64,000 nucleotides of DNA from Ethanoligenens harbinense YUAN-3 (lineage in GTDB: Bacteria; Bacillota; Clostridia; Oscillospirales; Ethanoligenentaceae), in assembly GCF_000178115.2 (NCBI RefSeq), contig NC_014828.1:2139310-2203309 (forward strand), in the 5' to 3' direction. Shown here in pieces: positions 10,035-19,104 of this stretch (the first letter of the stretch is position 1; each line of letters begins with the position of its first letter). The notes beneath the pieces are model-generated. The model was not told the DNA's origin, searched no databases, and was given only the letters and a program-made list of their open reading frames with translations. The position numbers were made by a program, and so were the translations under genes.

Positions 10035-11144
10035 TCATGTGCCTGCGGCACGCGGCTTTGCGTTTTCCATTGCCTGCCGGATCAGGCGCATATTGTTTTG
10101 CAGGCGCGCATCACCAGGCGCGTATGCCAGCGCCCGCAAAGCATGCGCTTCCGCTCGCTCAAGCATCCCCAGGCGATAGCAGGCAATGGCACAGAGGTCA
10201 TCCGGCGTCTGGTCCCACGCATATCCCATGTTGACATAAGTCTGCGAGCGCGACCGGATCTGAAGCGCCTCTTCCGTCAGCCAGAAAACCTGCGGCCAAT
10301 CTTCCAGCGCATAGGCCATCTGCGCATATTCAACGTAGCCGTCACGCATCGCGGGCGCCTCGGCAATGGCGCGGGCATACCAGCGGCGGGCTTCATCCCA
10401 CGCGCCGCTTTTCCACCAAGCGCAGGCGATCCAGCGCATGGCGGCGGCGCGTTCCTCCGCCCAGGTAGCCGAGGGCAGTTCCAGATAGGTCGTCAGCGTG
10501 CCGATGCAGTCATTCCAGCGCCCCGCATAGAAATATTCCCGTCCCAGATAGTAGCGCATCCGGTCGCTTTGCGGCTCTTCCCACACCGCTGCTTCCAGCA
10601 GCGGCAGATAGCTTTTGCGCGATTTTGCAGGGTCGGGGCGATGGTCGAGCGCCACGCCGTCAAGGAATACCGTCTGTTCGCTCTCGGGGTGTTCACACTC
10701 GATGTATTCGTGCACGGGATACCGCCAACGGTAGCCGTGCCGTGCATGGATCTTGGAGTATACGAACTGCACGTCAGGGCTGCCGTCCGGTTTCAGGCTC
10801 CAGTTGTACAGGTAACGCCCGCAGCCCGTTCCCGGCCGCCACGCCTGTTCCAACTTCTCACGCCAGCCCGGGCGGAACACCTCGTCCAGATCGGTGCAGA
10901 CGCAGATGTCCACATCCTCCGGCAGATGCGCCAGCGAACGGTTGCGCGCCTCGTCAAACCGCCAGGGCAAGACGGTTTCGGCAAACACCTGCGCACCGCG
11001 CGCGCGCAGGTTCTCCACCGTGCGGTCGGTGGAGCCGGTGTCGGTCACCGCCACAAGGTCGGCCTCCCCCATCGAATCCATCCAGCGGTCCACAAAAGCT
11101 TCTTCGTCTTTAGAAATGGCATACACCGCCACATTCCACCGCAT
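10035..11144 (-). CDS. GT2 glycosyltransferase with C-terminal helical/TPR region (paralogue B)
   Basis: 369 residues. ATG 11144 was chosen because GATGAGG lies 8 nt upstream; it sits 4 nt after the stop of paralogue A. The N-terminal GT-A domain shows AVYAISKDEEAFVDRWMDS, TDTGSTDRTVE and CVCTDLDEVF, where DLD is the metal-binding DxD. From ~residue 190 it is helical with TPR-like spacing. It closely parallels the upstream gene, so the pair arose by tandem duplication. Acceptor and sugar are unknown. Confidence 0.85.
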   Translation of the reverse strand: MRWNVAVYAISKDEEAFVDRWMDSMGEADLVAVTDTGSTDRTVENLRARGAQVFAETVLPWRFDEARNRSLAHLPEDVDICVCTDLDEVFRPGWREKLEQAWRPGTGCGRYLYNWSLKPDGSPDVQFVYSKIHARHGYRWRYPVHEYIECEHPESEQTVFLDGVALDHRPDPAKSRKSYLPLLEAAVWEEPQSDRMRYYLGREYFYAGRWNDCIGTLTTYLELPSATWAEERAAAMRWIACAWWKSGAWDEARRWYARAIAEAPAMRDGYVEYAQMAYALEDWPQVFWLTEEALQIRSRSQTYVNMGYAWDQTPDDLCAIACYRLGMLERAEAHALRALAYAPGDARLQNNMRLIRQAMENAKPRAAGT

Positions 11145-11148
11145 ATAC

Positions 11149-12240
11149 TCATACCTCATCAATCAATCGTTCATGGATCACCCGAAAATTTGCGCGCAAA
11201 CGCGCATTATCCGGATGAAACGCCAGCGCCGCCGCCGCATCGCGTTCCGCCTGCGCATACAGGCCCAGGTGCCAGCACGCAATCGCACGCAGATCATGCA
11301 GCGCGCCGCTCCATGCCTCCGGCTCGGACAGATAGCTTCCCGAAGGCCGCCGGCATTCCAGTCCTTTGCAGGCCATGCCGTAGACCAGTGGCCACTCCTG
11401 CCAGCGATAGGCGGCCTGCGCTGTTTCCCAATACGGTTCGCGCAGGTGCGGGCTTTCTGCCACGGCGCGATACAGCCACGCGCGGGCGCACGGGACATCC
11501 CCTTTTTCCATAAAGCATCGTGCAAGGAACCGCATGGACGCACAACGTTCCTCTTCCCACCGGGCGGAGGGCAGTTTCAGGTGCTCTTCCAGCGTACGGA
11601 TAGCGTCATCATACCGTTTGTGGAAAAAATACTCCCGCCCAAGCCAGAACACCGTACTGCTGTCCTGCGGATTCTCCTTTGCCGAAAGCTCCAGCAGCGG
11701 CAGGTACTGCCCGCGTGATTTGGATGGATCGGGATAATGGCTAAGCACCACGCCCTCTGCCCAGACCGCCTTTTGCTCCGCCCGGCCGCTGTACGCCAGC
11801 ACCTCATGCACCGGATGCACCCAACGGTAATCCTTCCTGGCGTGGATCTTCTCATAGACAAATTGCACGTCCGGGCTGCCGTCCGGCTTCACTCTCCAAT
11901 TATAGAAATAACGCGCCAGCCCGGCATCCGGCGTCCAGGCATGCTCCAGTTTTTCCCGCCAGCCTTTGTTGAACACTTCGTCCAGATCGGTGCAGACGCA
12001 GATGTCCGCGTCGCCCGGCACATGCGCCAGCGAGCGGTTGCGCGCCTCATCGAACCGCCAGGGCCGCACGGCTTCGGCAAACACCTCCGCGCCCCGTGCG
12101 CGCAGTTTTTCCGTCGTGCGGTCGGTGGAGCCGGTATCCGCGACGACCACCCGGTCGGCTTCTTCCATCGAATCCATCCACCGGTCCGCAAAACCTTCCT
12201 CATTTTTACAAATAGCATATACACAAACCCGGTACGGCAT
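11149..12240 (-). CDS. GT2 glycosyltransferase with C-terminal helical/TPR region (paralogue A)
   Basis: 363 residues. ATG 12240 follows AGGAGGTGGGACG. Motifs match paralogue B: CVYAICKNEEGFADRWMDS, VADTGSTDRTTEKLRARGA, ICVCTDLDEVF. The C-terminal half carries helical repeats. It lacks transmembrane segments, so it is probably cytoplasmic or peripheral. The two genes form one minus-strand unit. Proteins of this build are often annotated as GT2/TPR proteins that modify peptides or surface glycans; neither role is shown here. Confidence 0.85.
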   Translation of the reverse strand: MPYRVCVYAICKNEEGFADRWMDSMEEADRVVVADTGSTDRTTEKLRARGAEVFAEAVRPWRFDEARNRSLAHVPGDADICVCTDLDEVFNKGWREKLEHAWTPDAGLARYFYNWRVKPDGSPDVQFVYEKIHARKDYRWVHPVHEVLAYSGRAEQKAVWAEGVVLSHYPDPSKSRGQYLPLLELSAKENPQDSSTVFWLGREYFFHKRYDDAIRTLEEHLKLPSARWEEERCASMRFLARCFMEKGDVPCARAWLYRAVAESPHLREPYWETAQAAYRWQEWPLVYGMACKGLECRRPSGSYLSEPEAWSGALHDLRAIACWHLGLYAQAERDAAAALAFHPDNARLRANFRVIHERLIDEV

Positions 12241-12465
12241 CGTCCCACCTCCTGTTATCGGACATTCTGTGTCCAGAATCCCCCTATCCAAAAATATGCG
12301 AAAATTCCGCACAAGTGCAAAAACCCGTTCCATTGTCGGCGGCCGATTTTGAATGTATTCCGTCCAACTCACGCAAAACCGAGCGCGATCATGTGCTTTT
12401 TCTTCATGTATTTATGCAATTTTCTTAAAATTTGCATTTTTGTGCGTGTTTTTTTAGCGATATGA

Positions 12466-12494
12466 TTGACAATGACTGTTTGTTATTGTATGAT
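12466..12494 (+). promoter_or_regulatory. sigma-70-type promoter of the fructose PTS gene
   Basis: TTGACA (12466-12471), 17-bp spacer, TATGAT (12489-12494). Transcription should begin near 12501, giving a leader of about 62 nt before fruA. Confidence 0.85.
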
Positions 12495-12506
12495 GATGAG
12501 GGCAAT

Positions 12507-12519
12507 GAACGTACCGTTC
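12507..12519. promoter_or_regulatory. candidate operator palindrome at the fruA start site
   Basis: GAACG-TAC-CGTTC is a 5+3+5 palindrome placed just downstream of the expected transcription start. That position suits a repressor. No regulator gene is adjacent. Confidence 0.4.
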
Positions 12520-12562
12520 TCATAAAAAGAAACCATAAAGTAATGGGGAGGCTGCACGTAGC

Positions 12563-14635
12563 ATGAAAATCAATGAATTGCTCAGTGAAACTGGCATTGA
12601 GCTGGGCGCTGTCGTCGGTTCAAAAGACGAAGCCATCGACAAACTGATCGGGCTGCTGGACGCCGAGGGATGTCTCTCGGACAAGGCGGCATTCAAAGAA
12701 GGCATCCTAAAGCGGGAATCCCACAGTTCCACCGGCATCGGCGGAGGCATCGCCATTCCGCACGCAAAAGTGGACGCCGTGAAAAAGGCCGGCCTTGCCG
12801 CCATGACGGTGCCCGCCGGCGTGGATTATCAGGCCATGGACAAAAAACCGTCCGATCTGTTTTTTATGATCGCGGCACCGGCTTCCGGCAGTGATATCCA
12901 CTTGCAGGCCCTGCAGCGCCTGGCGGTTATCCTGATGGACCCGGCGTTCAAAAAGAGCCTGCTCGAAGCAAAAGACAAAAATGCATTTCTGGCGCTGATC
13001 GCCAAAAAAGAAGCGGAGAAATACCCCGAAAAGCCGGCGGCCCCGGCGCAGACGGAAAAAACCGCGGAGGCAAAATCTGAAACAAAGCCGGCAGCCAAAT
13101 ACCGCGTACTGGCGGTCACGGCCTGCCCCACCGGCATTGCGCACACCTTCATGGCGGCCGAAAATCTGGAGCTCAAGGGCAAACAGATGGGCATCCCGGT
13201 GAAAGCCGAGACCAACGGTGCGGACGGCGTGAAAAACCCCCTCACCACCGAAGAGATTACCGCCGCAGACGGCATCATCGTCGCGGCGGACAAAAACGTG
13301 GACATGGCGCGCTTTGACGGAAAGCCCGTCGTCATCACCAGCGTGTCCGCCGGCATCAACAAAGCCGAGGAGCTCATCCGTCAGGTGGTGGACGGCAAAG
13401 CCCCCATCTACCATCATGCCGGCGGAAAAGGCAGCGCCCGCGCAGAAGAAGCAAGCGGCGAAAGTGCCGGCCATCGCATCTACAAGCACCTGATGAACGG
13501 CGTTTCCCACATGCTGCCGTTCGTGGTTGGCGGCGGTATCCTCATCGCGCTGGCGTTCCTCATTGATTCCCTCAGCGGCGTGCACGGCGGCCCGAACTTC
13601 GGTTCCACCACGCCGGTCGCGGCCTTCTTCAAAGGCATCGGCGGCTTCTCGTTCAACATGATGCTGCCGGTTCTGGCCGGTTTCATCGCCATGAGCATCG
13701 CGGACCGTCCCGGTCTTGCGGTCGGCTTTGTGGGCGGCCTGGTCGCCCAGTATGGCGCCACGTTTGCCAACCCACAGGGCACCACGGCGGCTGCCGACAT
13801 CGTAGCCAAGACGCACACCGTCAGCGCGGGCTTTCTGGGCGCGCTGCTGGCCGGTTTCGTTGCCGGTTATCTGGTCCTCCTTCTGAAAAAACTGTTCAGC
13901 TATCTGCCGAAAGCGCTTGAGGGCATCAAACCCGTTTTGCTGTATCCGCTCGTCGGCATTCTGGTCATCGGCATCATTATGGCTGCCATCGACCCGTTGA
14001 TGGGCCTCATCAACATCGGCATCGGCGATTTCCTCAACTTCCTCAACAGCACCCACCTTTCGGCTCTGGTCGGCATCATCGTCGGCGGCATGATGGCCAT
14101 CGATATGGGCGGCCCGATCAACAAGGCGGCCTATCTGTTCTCCACCGGCCTGCTGACCAACGCCGCACAGGCTGGCGTCTCGGCTTCCTCGGCGGCTGTC
14201 AGCTACCGCATCATGGCCTCCTGCATGGCGGGCGGCATGGTGCCCCCGCTGGCCATCGCGCTCTGCACCACGTTGTTTAAAAACCGCTTCACCCCGAAAG
14301 AGCGCCAGTCCGGTCTGGTCAACTACGTCCTGGGTCTCTCGTTCATCACCGAAGGCGCCATCCCCTACGCGGCGGGCGATCCCATCCACGTGATCCCCTC
14401 CCTGATGGTCGGTTCCGCTGTAGGCGGCGGCCTGTCTATGATTTTCGGCTGCCAACTGCGCGCCCCGCACGGCGGCATCTTCGTTCTGCCGACCATCAGC
14501 AACCCGTTGGGCTATTTCATTGCGCTGGCGGCCGGCATGATTGTGGGCGCCATTGTCCTCTCCATCCTGAAAAAGCCGCTTCCGAAAGAAGTGTATGACG
14601 CGGAACCGGTTGCGGGCGACAGCGACCTGTTCTAA
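12563..14635 (+). CDS. fruA: PTS fructose transporter, fused EIIA-EIIB-EIIC
   Basis: Takes up fructose and phosphorylates it during transport. The 690 residues have three parts. EIIA (1-145) contains TGIGGGIAIPHAKVD with the phospho-histidine. An Ala/Lys/Glu linker leads to EIIB (~170-275), where VTACPTGIAHTFMAAE carries the phospho-cysteine. The membrane domain EIIC (~305-675) has about ten hydrophobic segments and GHYxx-like GEGAIPYA equivalents (ITEGAIPYAAGDP). Ribosome site GGGGAGG precedes ATG 12563. A PfkB-family sugar kinase is convergent downstream. Confidence 0.95.
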   Translation: MKINELLSETGIELGAVVGSKDEAIDKLIGLLDAEGCLSDKAAFKEGILKRESHSSTGIGGGIAIPHAKVDAVKKAGLAAMTVPAGVDYQAMDKKPSDLFFMIAAPASGSDIHLQALQRLAVILMDPAFKKSLLEAKDKNAFLALIAKKEAEKYPEKPAAPAQTEKTAEAKSETKPAAKYRVLAVTACPTGIAHTFMAAENLELKGKQMGIPVKAETNGADGVKNPLTTEEITAADGIIVAADKNVDMARFDGKPVVITSVSAGINKAEELIRQVVDGKAPIYHHAGGKGSARAEEASGESAGHRIYKHLMNGVSHMLPFVVGGGILIALAFLIDSLSGVHGGPNFGSTTPVAAFFKGIGGFSFNMMLPVLAGFIAMSIADRPGLAVGFVGGLVAQYGATFANPQGTTAAADIVAKTHTVSAGFLGALLAGFVAGYLVLLLKKLFSYLPKALEGIKPVLLYPLVGILVIGIIMAAIDPLMGLINIGIGDFLNFLNSTHLSALVGIIVGGMMAIDMGGPINKAAYLFSTGLLTNAAQAGVSASSAAVSYRIMASCMAGGMVPPLAIALCTTLFKNRFTPKERQSGLVNYVLGLSFITEGAIPYAAGDPIHVIPSLMVGSAVGGGLSMIFGCQLRAPHGGIFVLPTISNPLGYFIALAAGMIVGAIVLSILKKPLPKEVYDAEPVAGDSDLF

Positions 14636-14690
14636 ACGGAACCGCATAAAAACACGCCGAGAATCTCGGCTTTGCACATAAGCGCACGAC

Positions 14691-14727
14691 AACAGCCCCC
14701 TTTTTTGTTAAAGGGGGCTGTTGCTCT
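14691..14727. terminator. rho-independent terminator after fruA
   Basis: AACAGCCCCCTTT (14691-14703) pairs with AAAGGGGGCTGTT (14710-14722) around a short loop. Both flanks can supply partial T runs, so it may serve both fruA and the convergent kinase. Confidence 0.85.
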
Positions 14728-14778
14728 TTCGGTAGCTTTCATGGCCTTTTTCGGTTGTACGGGCATCGGGCGTTTTGC

Positions 14779-15759
14779 TCAATCTTCCACAATCAGGTGG
14801 GGCACTTTCATCTGGCAGTCCAGCACATCTTCCCGCAGCGGCATGGCCGGGATGGCGCCGCTTTTGCCGGTGACCAGCGACCCGACGGCATTGGCGTAAT
14901 CAATGATCGTTTCGAGTTCCTGTGTGGAAAGACTGCGGAGTTCCTTCAAGCTTTTGCCCTTGAGACCATAATGCACCGCGCCGGTAAAGGCGTCGCCCGC
15001 GCCGTTTGTGTCAATGGTATGTACGTCATAGGTGGGCAGAATGTTGCTGCGATCGCCCAGACGGTAATACGCTCCCTTTTTGCCCAGCGTGACGAGAACC
15101 AGCGACGCACCGGCTTTCTGAAGCTCCCGCGCGCCCGCATTCAGATCGGTCTCCCCGGTCAGGAGGGCCAATTCCTCTTCGGACAGTTTCACCACATCCG
15201 CATACGCAAGGCCGGCTTTCATCTGCTCCACGGCTTCTTCTCTGCTGTTCCAGAGCGGCGCACGGTAGTTGGGGTCATAGCTGATGACCGCACCCGCGTC
15301 TTTGGCGGTCTGCACGGCTTTAAACGTTGCGGACCGGGCGGGTTCGTCGGTCAGCGAAAGCGAACCGAAGTGCAGGATGCCAGTCTGGCGCAGCAGATTG
15401 AGGTCGAGCTCATCCTCCCGGAGCAGCACATCCGCGCCGGGCTTGCGGTAAAAACTAAACGACCGGTCGCCGGAAGAATCCAGATGCACAAAAGCCAGCG
15501 TGGTGTGCACGTCGTCGGTCAGCACCAGATTGTGCGTATCAATACCGAGCTCGTCCAGCGTATCTTTCAGGAAACGGCCGAAATCGTCGTCGCCGACCTT
15601 ACCGATGAATGCCGTTTTGGCACCCAGGCGGCTGCTGGACGCCAACACATTCGCCGGCGCTCCACCCGGATTGCGCGCAAACAGAGCAGCCCCATTGCCG
15701 CCCACTCCGGCGGGTGTGAAGTCGATGAGAAGCTCGCCAATAGCTACAACGTCAAACAT
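14779..15759 (-). CDS. fructokinase, PfkB family
   Basis: Phosphorylates fructose or a related sugar. 326 residues from ATG 15759, with TTTAGGAGGCATTTT upstream. The N-terminal GELLIDFTP and GGAPANVLASSSRLG are PfkB signature 1 features, FYRKPGADVLL is typical of fructokinases, and TIDTNGAGDAFTGA near residue 255 is the anion-hole and catalytic Asp (signature 2). It is convergent with the fructose PTS. If the PTS yields fructose-1-phosphate, a 1-phosphofructokinase role is also possible, but the sequence reads as a fructokinase. Confidence 0.9.
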   Translation of the reverse strand: MFDVVAIGELLIDFTPAGVGGNGAALFARNPGGAPANVLASSSRLGAKTAFIGKVGDDDFGRFLKDTLDELGIDTHNLVLTDDVHTTLAFVHLDSSGDRSFSFYRKPGADVLLREDELDLNLLRQTGILHFGSLSLTDEPARSATFKAVQTAKDAGAVISYDPNYRAPLWNSREEAVEQMKAGLAYADVVKLSEEELALLTGETDLNAGARELQKAGASLVLVTLGKKGAYYRLGDRSNILPTYDVHTIDTNGAGDAFTGAVHYGLKGKSLKELRSLSTQELETIIDYANAVGSLVTGKSGAIPAMPLREDVLDCQMKVPHLIVED

Positions 15760-15909
15760 AAAAATGCCTCCTAAAATATAAACATTCTCCGCCGGCGACC
15801 TTTGCGTAAATTGGCGCGGGCGGCAAAAGGACATACGGCTGCGAAACAGTTTCCCGACCGAGGGAGAGCGGACACACCGCCTTTTTTCTTCGCCACAGAT
15901 CCGGGCGTC

Positions 15910-17130
15910 TTATTCGGACCGGCTTTGCAACGTCTGGGAACGAATCAGCTCCGTGCGCTGCAGCGTGCCGCTCGGCTGCACCTTGGGCAGAAACAGCCCG
16001 TACAGGTCGGTCGCCCTGCATTCCAGCGCATAGATGTGCCTGGCAAAGGTGCCAAGCCCCATGATGTCGGCATGACGCGTGACGATGGGCAGGCGGGCCG
16101 CCTGCCCGGCACAGCGCAATATCTCCCGTCCGCGCGGGCCCAGGCCCACCACCCGCAGATAAGGCGGACGGGCGGCCGTATGGGAACGGGAAAGGCCCAG
16201 GAACGCGCCCCAGATGGCACGGCGCACCCGCGCGAGTGTATACCGCTTGGATTTGACGGCGGCAAACAACTGCTCCAGCCCCCCCGCGTGGCGCACGGCG
16301 GCCAGCATGCGGTTTTCCAGCCCCTCGGATACATCCGGCACCCGGGCGATGGCCGCCGCATCCAAACAGCGCAGGCGCGCCAGCACGGCGCGCTCGGCAT
16401 AAGCGGCGCGGTAGGGCGCCGCGCCATCCTCCAGCGCCCGCCGGTAGAGCAGAGCCGCCGCCTCGGGCACACAGTCCAGCGCCTTGTCGTCCCGCCCGGC
16501 CGCAAGCAGCGCGCGCACCCGCGCCGCGCTGGCAAATCCGCCCGGCTCCCCCTGCGCATCGTGTCCCGCAAAGATACGGCGCACCGCGACCGGCGCAAAC
16601 GGCGCCTCCAGCTTGGCGCAGGCCTGCAAATACGCGATGGCAAGGGTATCGTTCGGCCGGGAAAGCGGCGTGATGTCGGCCTGCGGAAACAAGGTGCGGA
16701 CGGCGTGCTGCCTTGCGCGCGGGAACGAACAGCCCGACGCGAGCGCGTCGGCAAAAGCGCCGCTGCCGTCCGCCTCTCCCAGCATTCGCACGCAGTCGGA
16801 CAATTTTCCGGTGTCGCCCGTTTCACTGCCGAACACCAGCCGGTCCACACAGCCCAGCGCGCTGAGCAACGAAACCGCCCCAACGGCAAATGTGTCGGCC
16901 GCCGCCATCGCCCACGGCAGCGGCAGCTCGATCACCAGGTCTGCGCCCGCCCGCAGGGCGGCTGCGCAGCGCAGCGCGGGCGGCATACACGCAGGCTCTC
17001 CCCGCTGGGTAAAACAGCCGCTCATCACCACCGCGACGGCGTCGGCCCCCGTGCGGCGCGCCTGTTCGAGCAGATAGGCGTGCCCCTTGTGAAACGGATT
17101 GAATTCGGCGATCACTCCCGCTGCCCGCAT
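15910..17130 (-). CDS. tmcAL: tRNA(Met) cytidine acetate ligase (TmcAL / YlbM)
   Basis: TmcAL uses acetate and ATP to make N4-acetylcytidine at the wobble position of elongator tRNA-Met. 406 residues match the family. The N-terminus GVIAEFNPFHKGH holds the HxGH nucleotidyltransferase motif (residues 14-17); VVMSGCFTQRGEPA and SRPNDTLAIAYL are also conserved. ATG 17130 gives the family N-terminus, with GGAAGGA about 13 nt upstream. Acetate kinase is transcribed divergently, a reasonable neighbour for an acetate-using enzyme. Confidence 0.9.
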   Translation of the reverse strand: MRAAGVIAEFNPFHKGHAYLLEQARRTGADAVAVVMSGCFTQRGEPACMPPALRCAAALRAGADLVIELPLPWAMAAADTFAVGAVSLLSALGCVDRLVFGSETGDTGKLSDCVRMLGEADGSGAFADALASGCSFPRARQHAVRTLFPQADITPLSRPNDTLAIAYLQACAKLEAPFAPVAVRRIFAGHDAQGEPGGFASAARVRALLAAGRDDKALDCVPEAAALLYRRALEDGAAPYRAAYAERAVLARLRCLDAAAIARVPDVSEGLENRMLAAVRHAGGLEQLFAAVKSKRYTLARVRRAIWGAFLGLSRSHTAARPPYLRVVGLGPRGREILRCAGQAARLPIVTRHADIMGLGTFARHIYALECRATDLYGLFLPKVQPSGTLQRTELIRSQTLQSRSE

Positions 17131-17286
17131 CCGCTCACACCGTTCCTTCCCGCCGTTTGCCGCGCGCCTGACCGCCCGCCGCAAACAACCATGCCCTGAT
17201 GCGATTCTGATGCAGACGCAGCCGGCCCGCAGCCTGGCTCCTGCGCGTCAAAACCGTCATAAAGCAAACAGAATCCCGCATACTAC

Positions 17287-17315
17287 TTGCAACTGCTTTC
17301 CCTACCTTATATAAT
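17287..17315 (+). promoter_or_regulatory. sigma-70-type promoter of ackA
   Basis: TTGCAA (17287-17292), 17-bp spacer, TATAAT (17310-17315), about 70 nt before the acetate kinase start. Confidence 0.75.
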
Positions 17316-17384
17316 AGTACATGTTGTATCGGCATTGCAATGCTTTCATCGAATGCTTTATTTTATTATGCAGGGGGATCATAC

Positions 17385-18584
17385 ATGAAAATCTTGGTCA
17401 TCAACGCGGGAAGTTCTTCGCTGAAATACCAACTGATCAACGTGGAGAACAAGGACGTGCTGGCAAAAGGCAACTGCGAGCGCATCGGCATCGACGGGCG
17501 GTTCAAGCACAAAACAGGCGACGGCCGCGGGTTTGAGCGCGAAGTGGCGCTCCCCGACCACCGCGCGGCGTTCCGTCTGGTTATCGAAGCCCTTACCACC
17601 GGTGAATTTGCCGTAATCGGCAGCACCAGTGAGATCGACGCGGTGGGCCACCGCATCGTGCACGGCGGCGATAAGTTCACACACTCCGTGCTGGTGACCG
17701 ACGAGGTGCTCAAAGAATTTCAGGGAGTCATCAATTTCGCCCCCCTGCACAACCCTCCGGCACTCAGCGGCATTGAGGCCTGCCGGGAGACACTGGGCAA
17801 AGCTGTGCCCAACGTCATGGTGTTCGACACCGCATTCCACCAGACCATGCCGCCCCAGGCCTACATCTTCGGCGTGCCGTATAAATATTATGAGCAGTAC
17901 CGCGTTCGCCGCTACGGCGCGCATGGCACCTCCCACCGCTATGTCAGCCTGCGTTGCGCGGAGCTGCTGGGTAAAAAGCCGGAAGAAACCAAGATCGTCA
18001 CCTGCCATCTGGGCAACGGTTCCTCCATCTCCGCGGTGGACGCCGGCAAATGTGTGGACACCAGCATGGGCTTCACCCCGCTCGGCGGCATCATCATGGG
18101 CACCCGCAGCGGCGACCTCGACCCCTCGGTGGTCACGTTTATCATGGAAAAAGAAGGAATCAGCCCGCGCGATATGGAAAACCTGCTGAACAAGGAATCC
18201 GGCTTCATCGGCATCTCCGGTATCTCCAGCGACGACCGCGACCTGGAGGAAGCCACCGCCAAGGGCATTGAGCGCTCGAAGATTGCGCAGGACGCCCAGC
18301 GCTATCAGATCAAAAAACTCGTCGGCGCTTATTCGGCGGCCATGGGCGGCCTGGACGCGCTGGTGTTCACCGGCGGCATCGGCGAAAATTCCTCGCTGCT
18401 GCGCGCAGCCGTCTGCGAAAACATGGAATACCTCGGCATCACCTTCGACCCCGCGAAAAACGAAGAAACCATCCGCGGCAAAGAGGGCGACCTTTCCCTG
18501 CCCGGCGGCAAAGTGCGCGTTTATGTTATCCCCACCAACGAGGAATATATGATCGCGCTCGACACCAAGACACTCGTCGGCTAA
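17385..18584 (+). CDS. ackA: acetate kinase
   Basis: Converts acetyl phosphate and ADP to acetate and ATP. 399 residues from ATG 17385. MKILVINAGSSSLKYQL is signature 1, and MVFDTAFHQTMP plus VRRYGAHGTSHRYVS are signature 2 with the catalytic Asp and His. No phosphotransacetylase gene is adjacent, so pta must be elsewhere. It is monocistronic: own promoter upstream and a strong terminator downstream. Confidence 0.98.
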   Translation: MKILVINAGSSSLKYQLINVENKDVLAKGNCERIGIDGRFKHKTGDGRGFEREVALPDHRAAFRLVIEALTTGEFAVIGSTSEIDAVGHRIVHGGDKFTHSVLVTDEVLKEFQGVINFAPLHNPPALSGIEACRETLGKAVPNVMVFDTAFHQTMPPQAYIFGVPYKYYEQYRVRRYGAHGTSHRYVSLRCAELLGKKPEETKIVTCHLGNGSSISAVDAGKCVDTSMGFTPLGGIIMGTRSGDLDPSVVTFIMEKEGISPRDMENLLNKESGFIGISGISSDDRDLEEATAKGIERSKIAQDAQRYQIKKLVGAYSAAMGGLDALVFTGGIGENSSLLRAAVCENMEYLGITFDPAKNEETIRGKEGDLSLPGGKVRVYVIPTNEEYMIALDTKTLVG

Positions 18585-18610
18585 AAGCAACCCTAATAAA
18601 ACGAATATAT

Positions 18611-18647
18611 AAAAAGCGACGTTCCAAGATCTGGAACGTCGCTTTTT
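18611..18647 (+). terminator. rho-independent terminator after ackA
   Basis: AAAAAGCGACGTTCCA and TGGAACGTCGCTTTTT form a near-perfect 16-bp stem with a 5-nt loop and a T5 tail. Confidence 0.92.
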
Positions 18648-18711
18648 AACATTCCGCCGCCGCGGAATGCGTTTTCCATACAGATGCGCGGCAATGGCGG
18701 CACTGCTTGCT

Positions 18712-18927
18712 TTATGACGTGTGATGCGACTCCACAATCTCGCGTTCGCGAAACAACAGCGAAATGCACCAGATGCCCGCGATGGCCACGAGCGTGAAGA
18801 TGATACGGCTGACAGCGGAACCGGCTCCACCGAATGCCCAGCCGACCACATCAAAATTAAAAATGCCGACGCTGCCCCAGTTAAGCGCGCCAATAATCAC
18901 CAGCAGCAAAGCGATCCTGTCCAGCAT
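18712..18927 (-). CDS. DUF378 family small membrane protein
   Basis: 71 residues with two transmembrane segments. The DUF378 hallmark LLLVIIGALNWGSVGIFNFD is near the N-terminus, followed by a second helix IIFTLVAIAGIW. Ribosome site AAAGGGAGTTGATTTC precedes the ATG. Function is unknown; members are widespread in Firmicutes. Confidence 0.88.
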   Translation of the reverse strand: MLDRIALLLVIIGALNWGSVGIFNFDVVGWAFGGAGSAVSRIIFTLVAIAGIWCISLLFREREIVESHHTS

Positions 18928-19050
18928 GAAATCAACTCCCTTTTGTTTGCAGCCGCGCGGTTTCCTTTACGGTAACCGCAACGGTCCGTCAAAGGTTCAA
19001 AAAACAGATGAAGCATTCAGCTACCATCCGCTTTCGCAGATAGTATGGAC

Positions 19051-19080
19051 AAAAACGGGCGGATTATGCATCCGCCCGTT
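19051..19080 (-). terminator. rho-independent terminator after mscL
   Basis: On the minus strand AACGGGCGGA and TCCGCCCGTT pair around a 7-nt loop, followed by TTTTTG. Confidence 0.85.
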
Positions 19081-19104
19081 CCATCGCCTTTTATGTATTG
19101 CCGG

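Larger units (their letters stand above)
12241..12562. other. divergent intergenic region upstream of the fructose PTS
   Basis: 322 nt without a gene between paralogue A (minus) and fruA (plus). It is A/T-rich at its right end and holds a near-consensus plus-strand promoter, a small palindrome and the fruA ribosome site. I see no clear minus-strand promoter. Confidence 0.7.

Noticed and set aside
12707-14692. Minus-strand open frame of 661 codons
   Set aside because: Antisense shadow of fruA. Composition is dominated by Arg, Gly, Asp and Ala; no ribosome site or family match.
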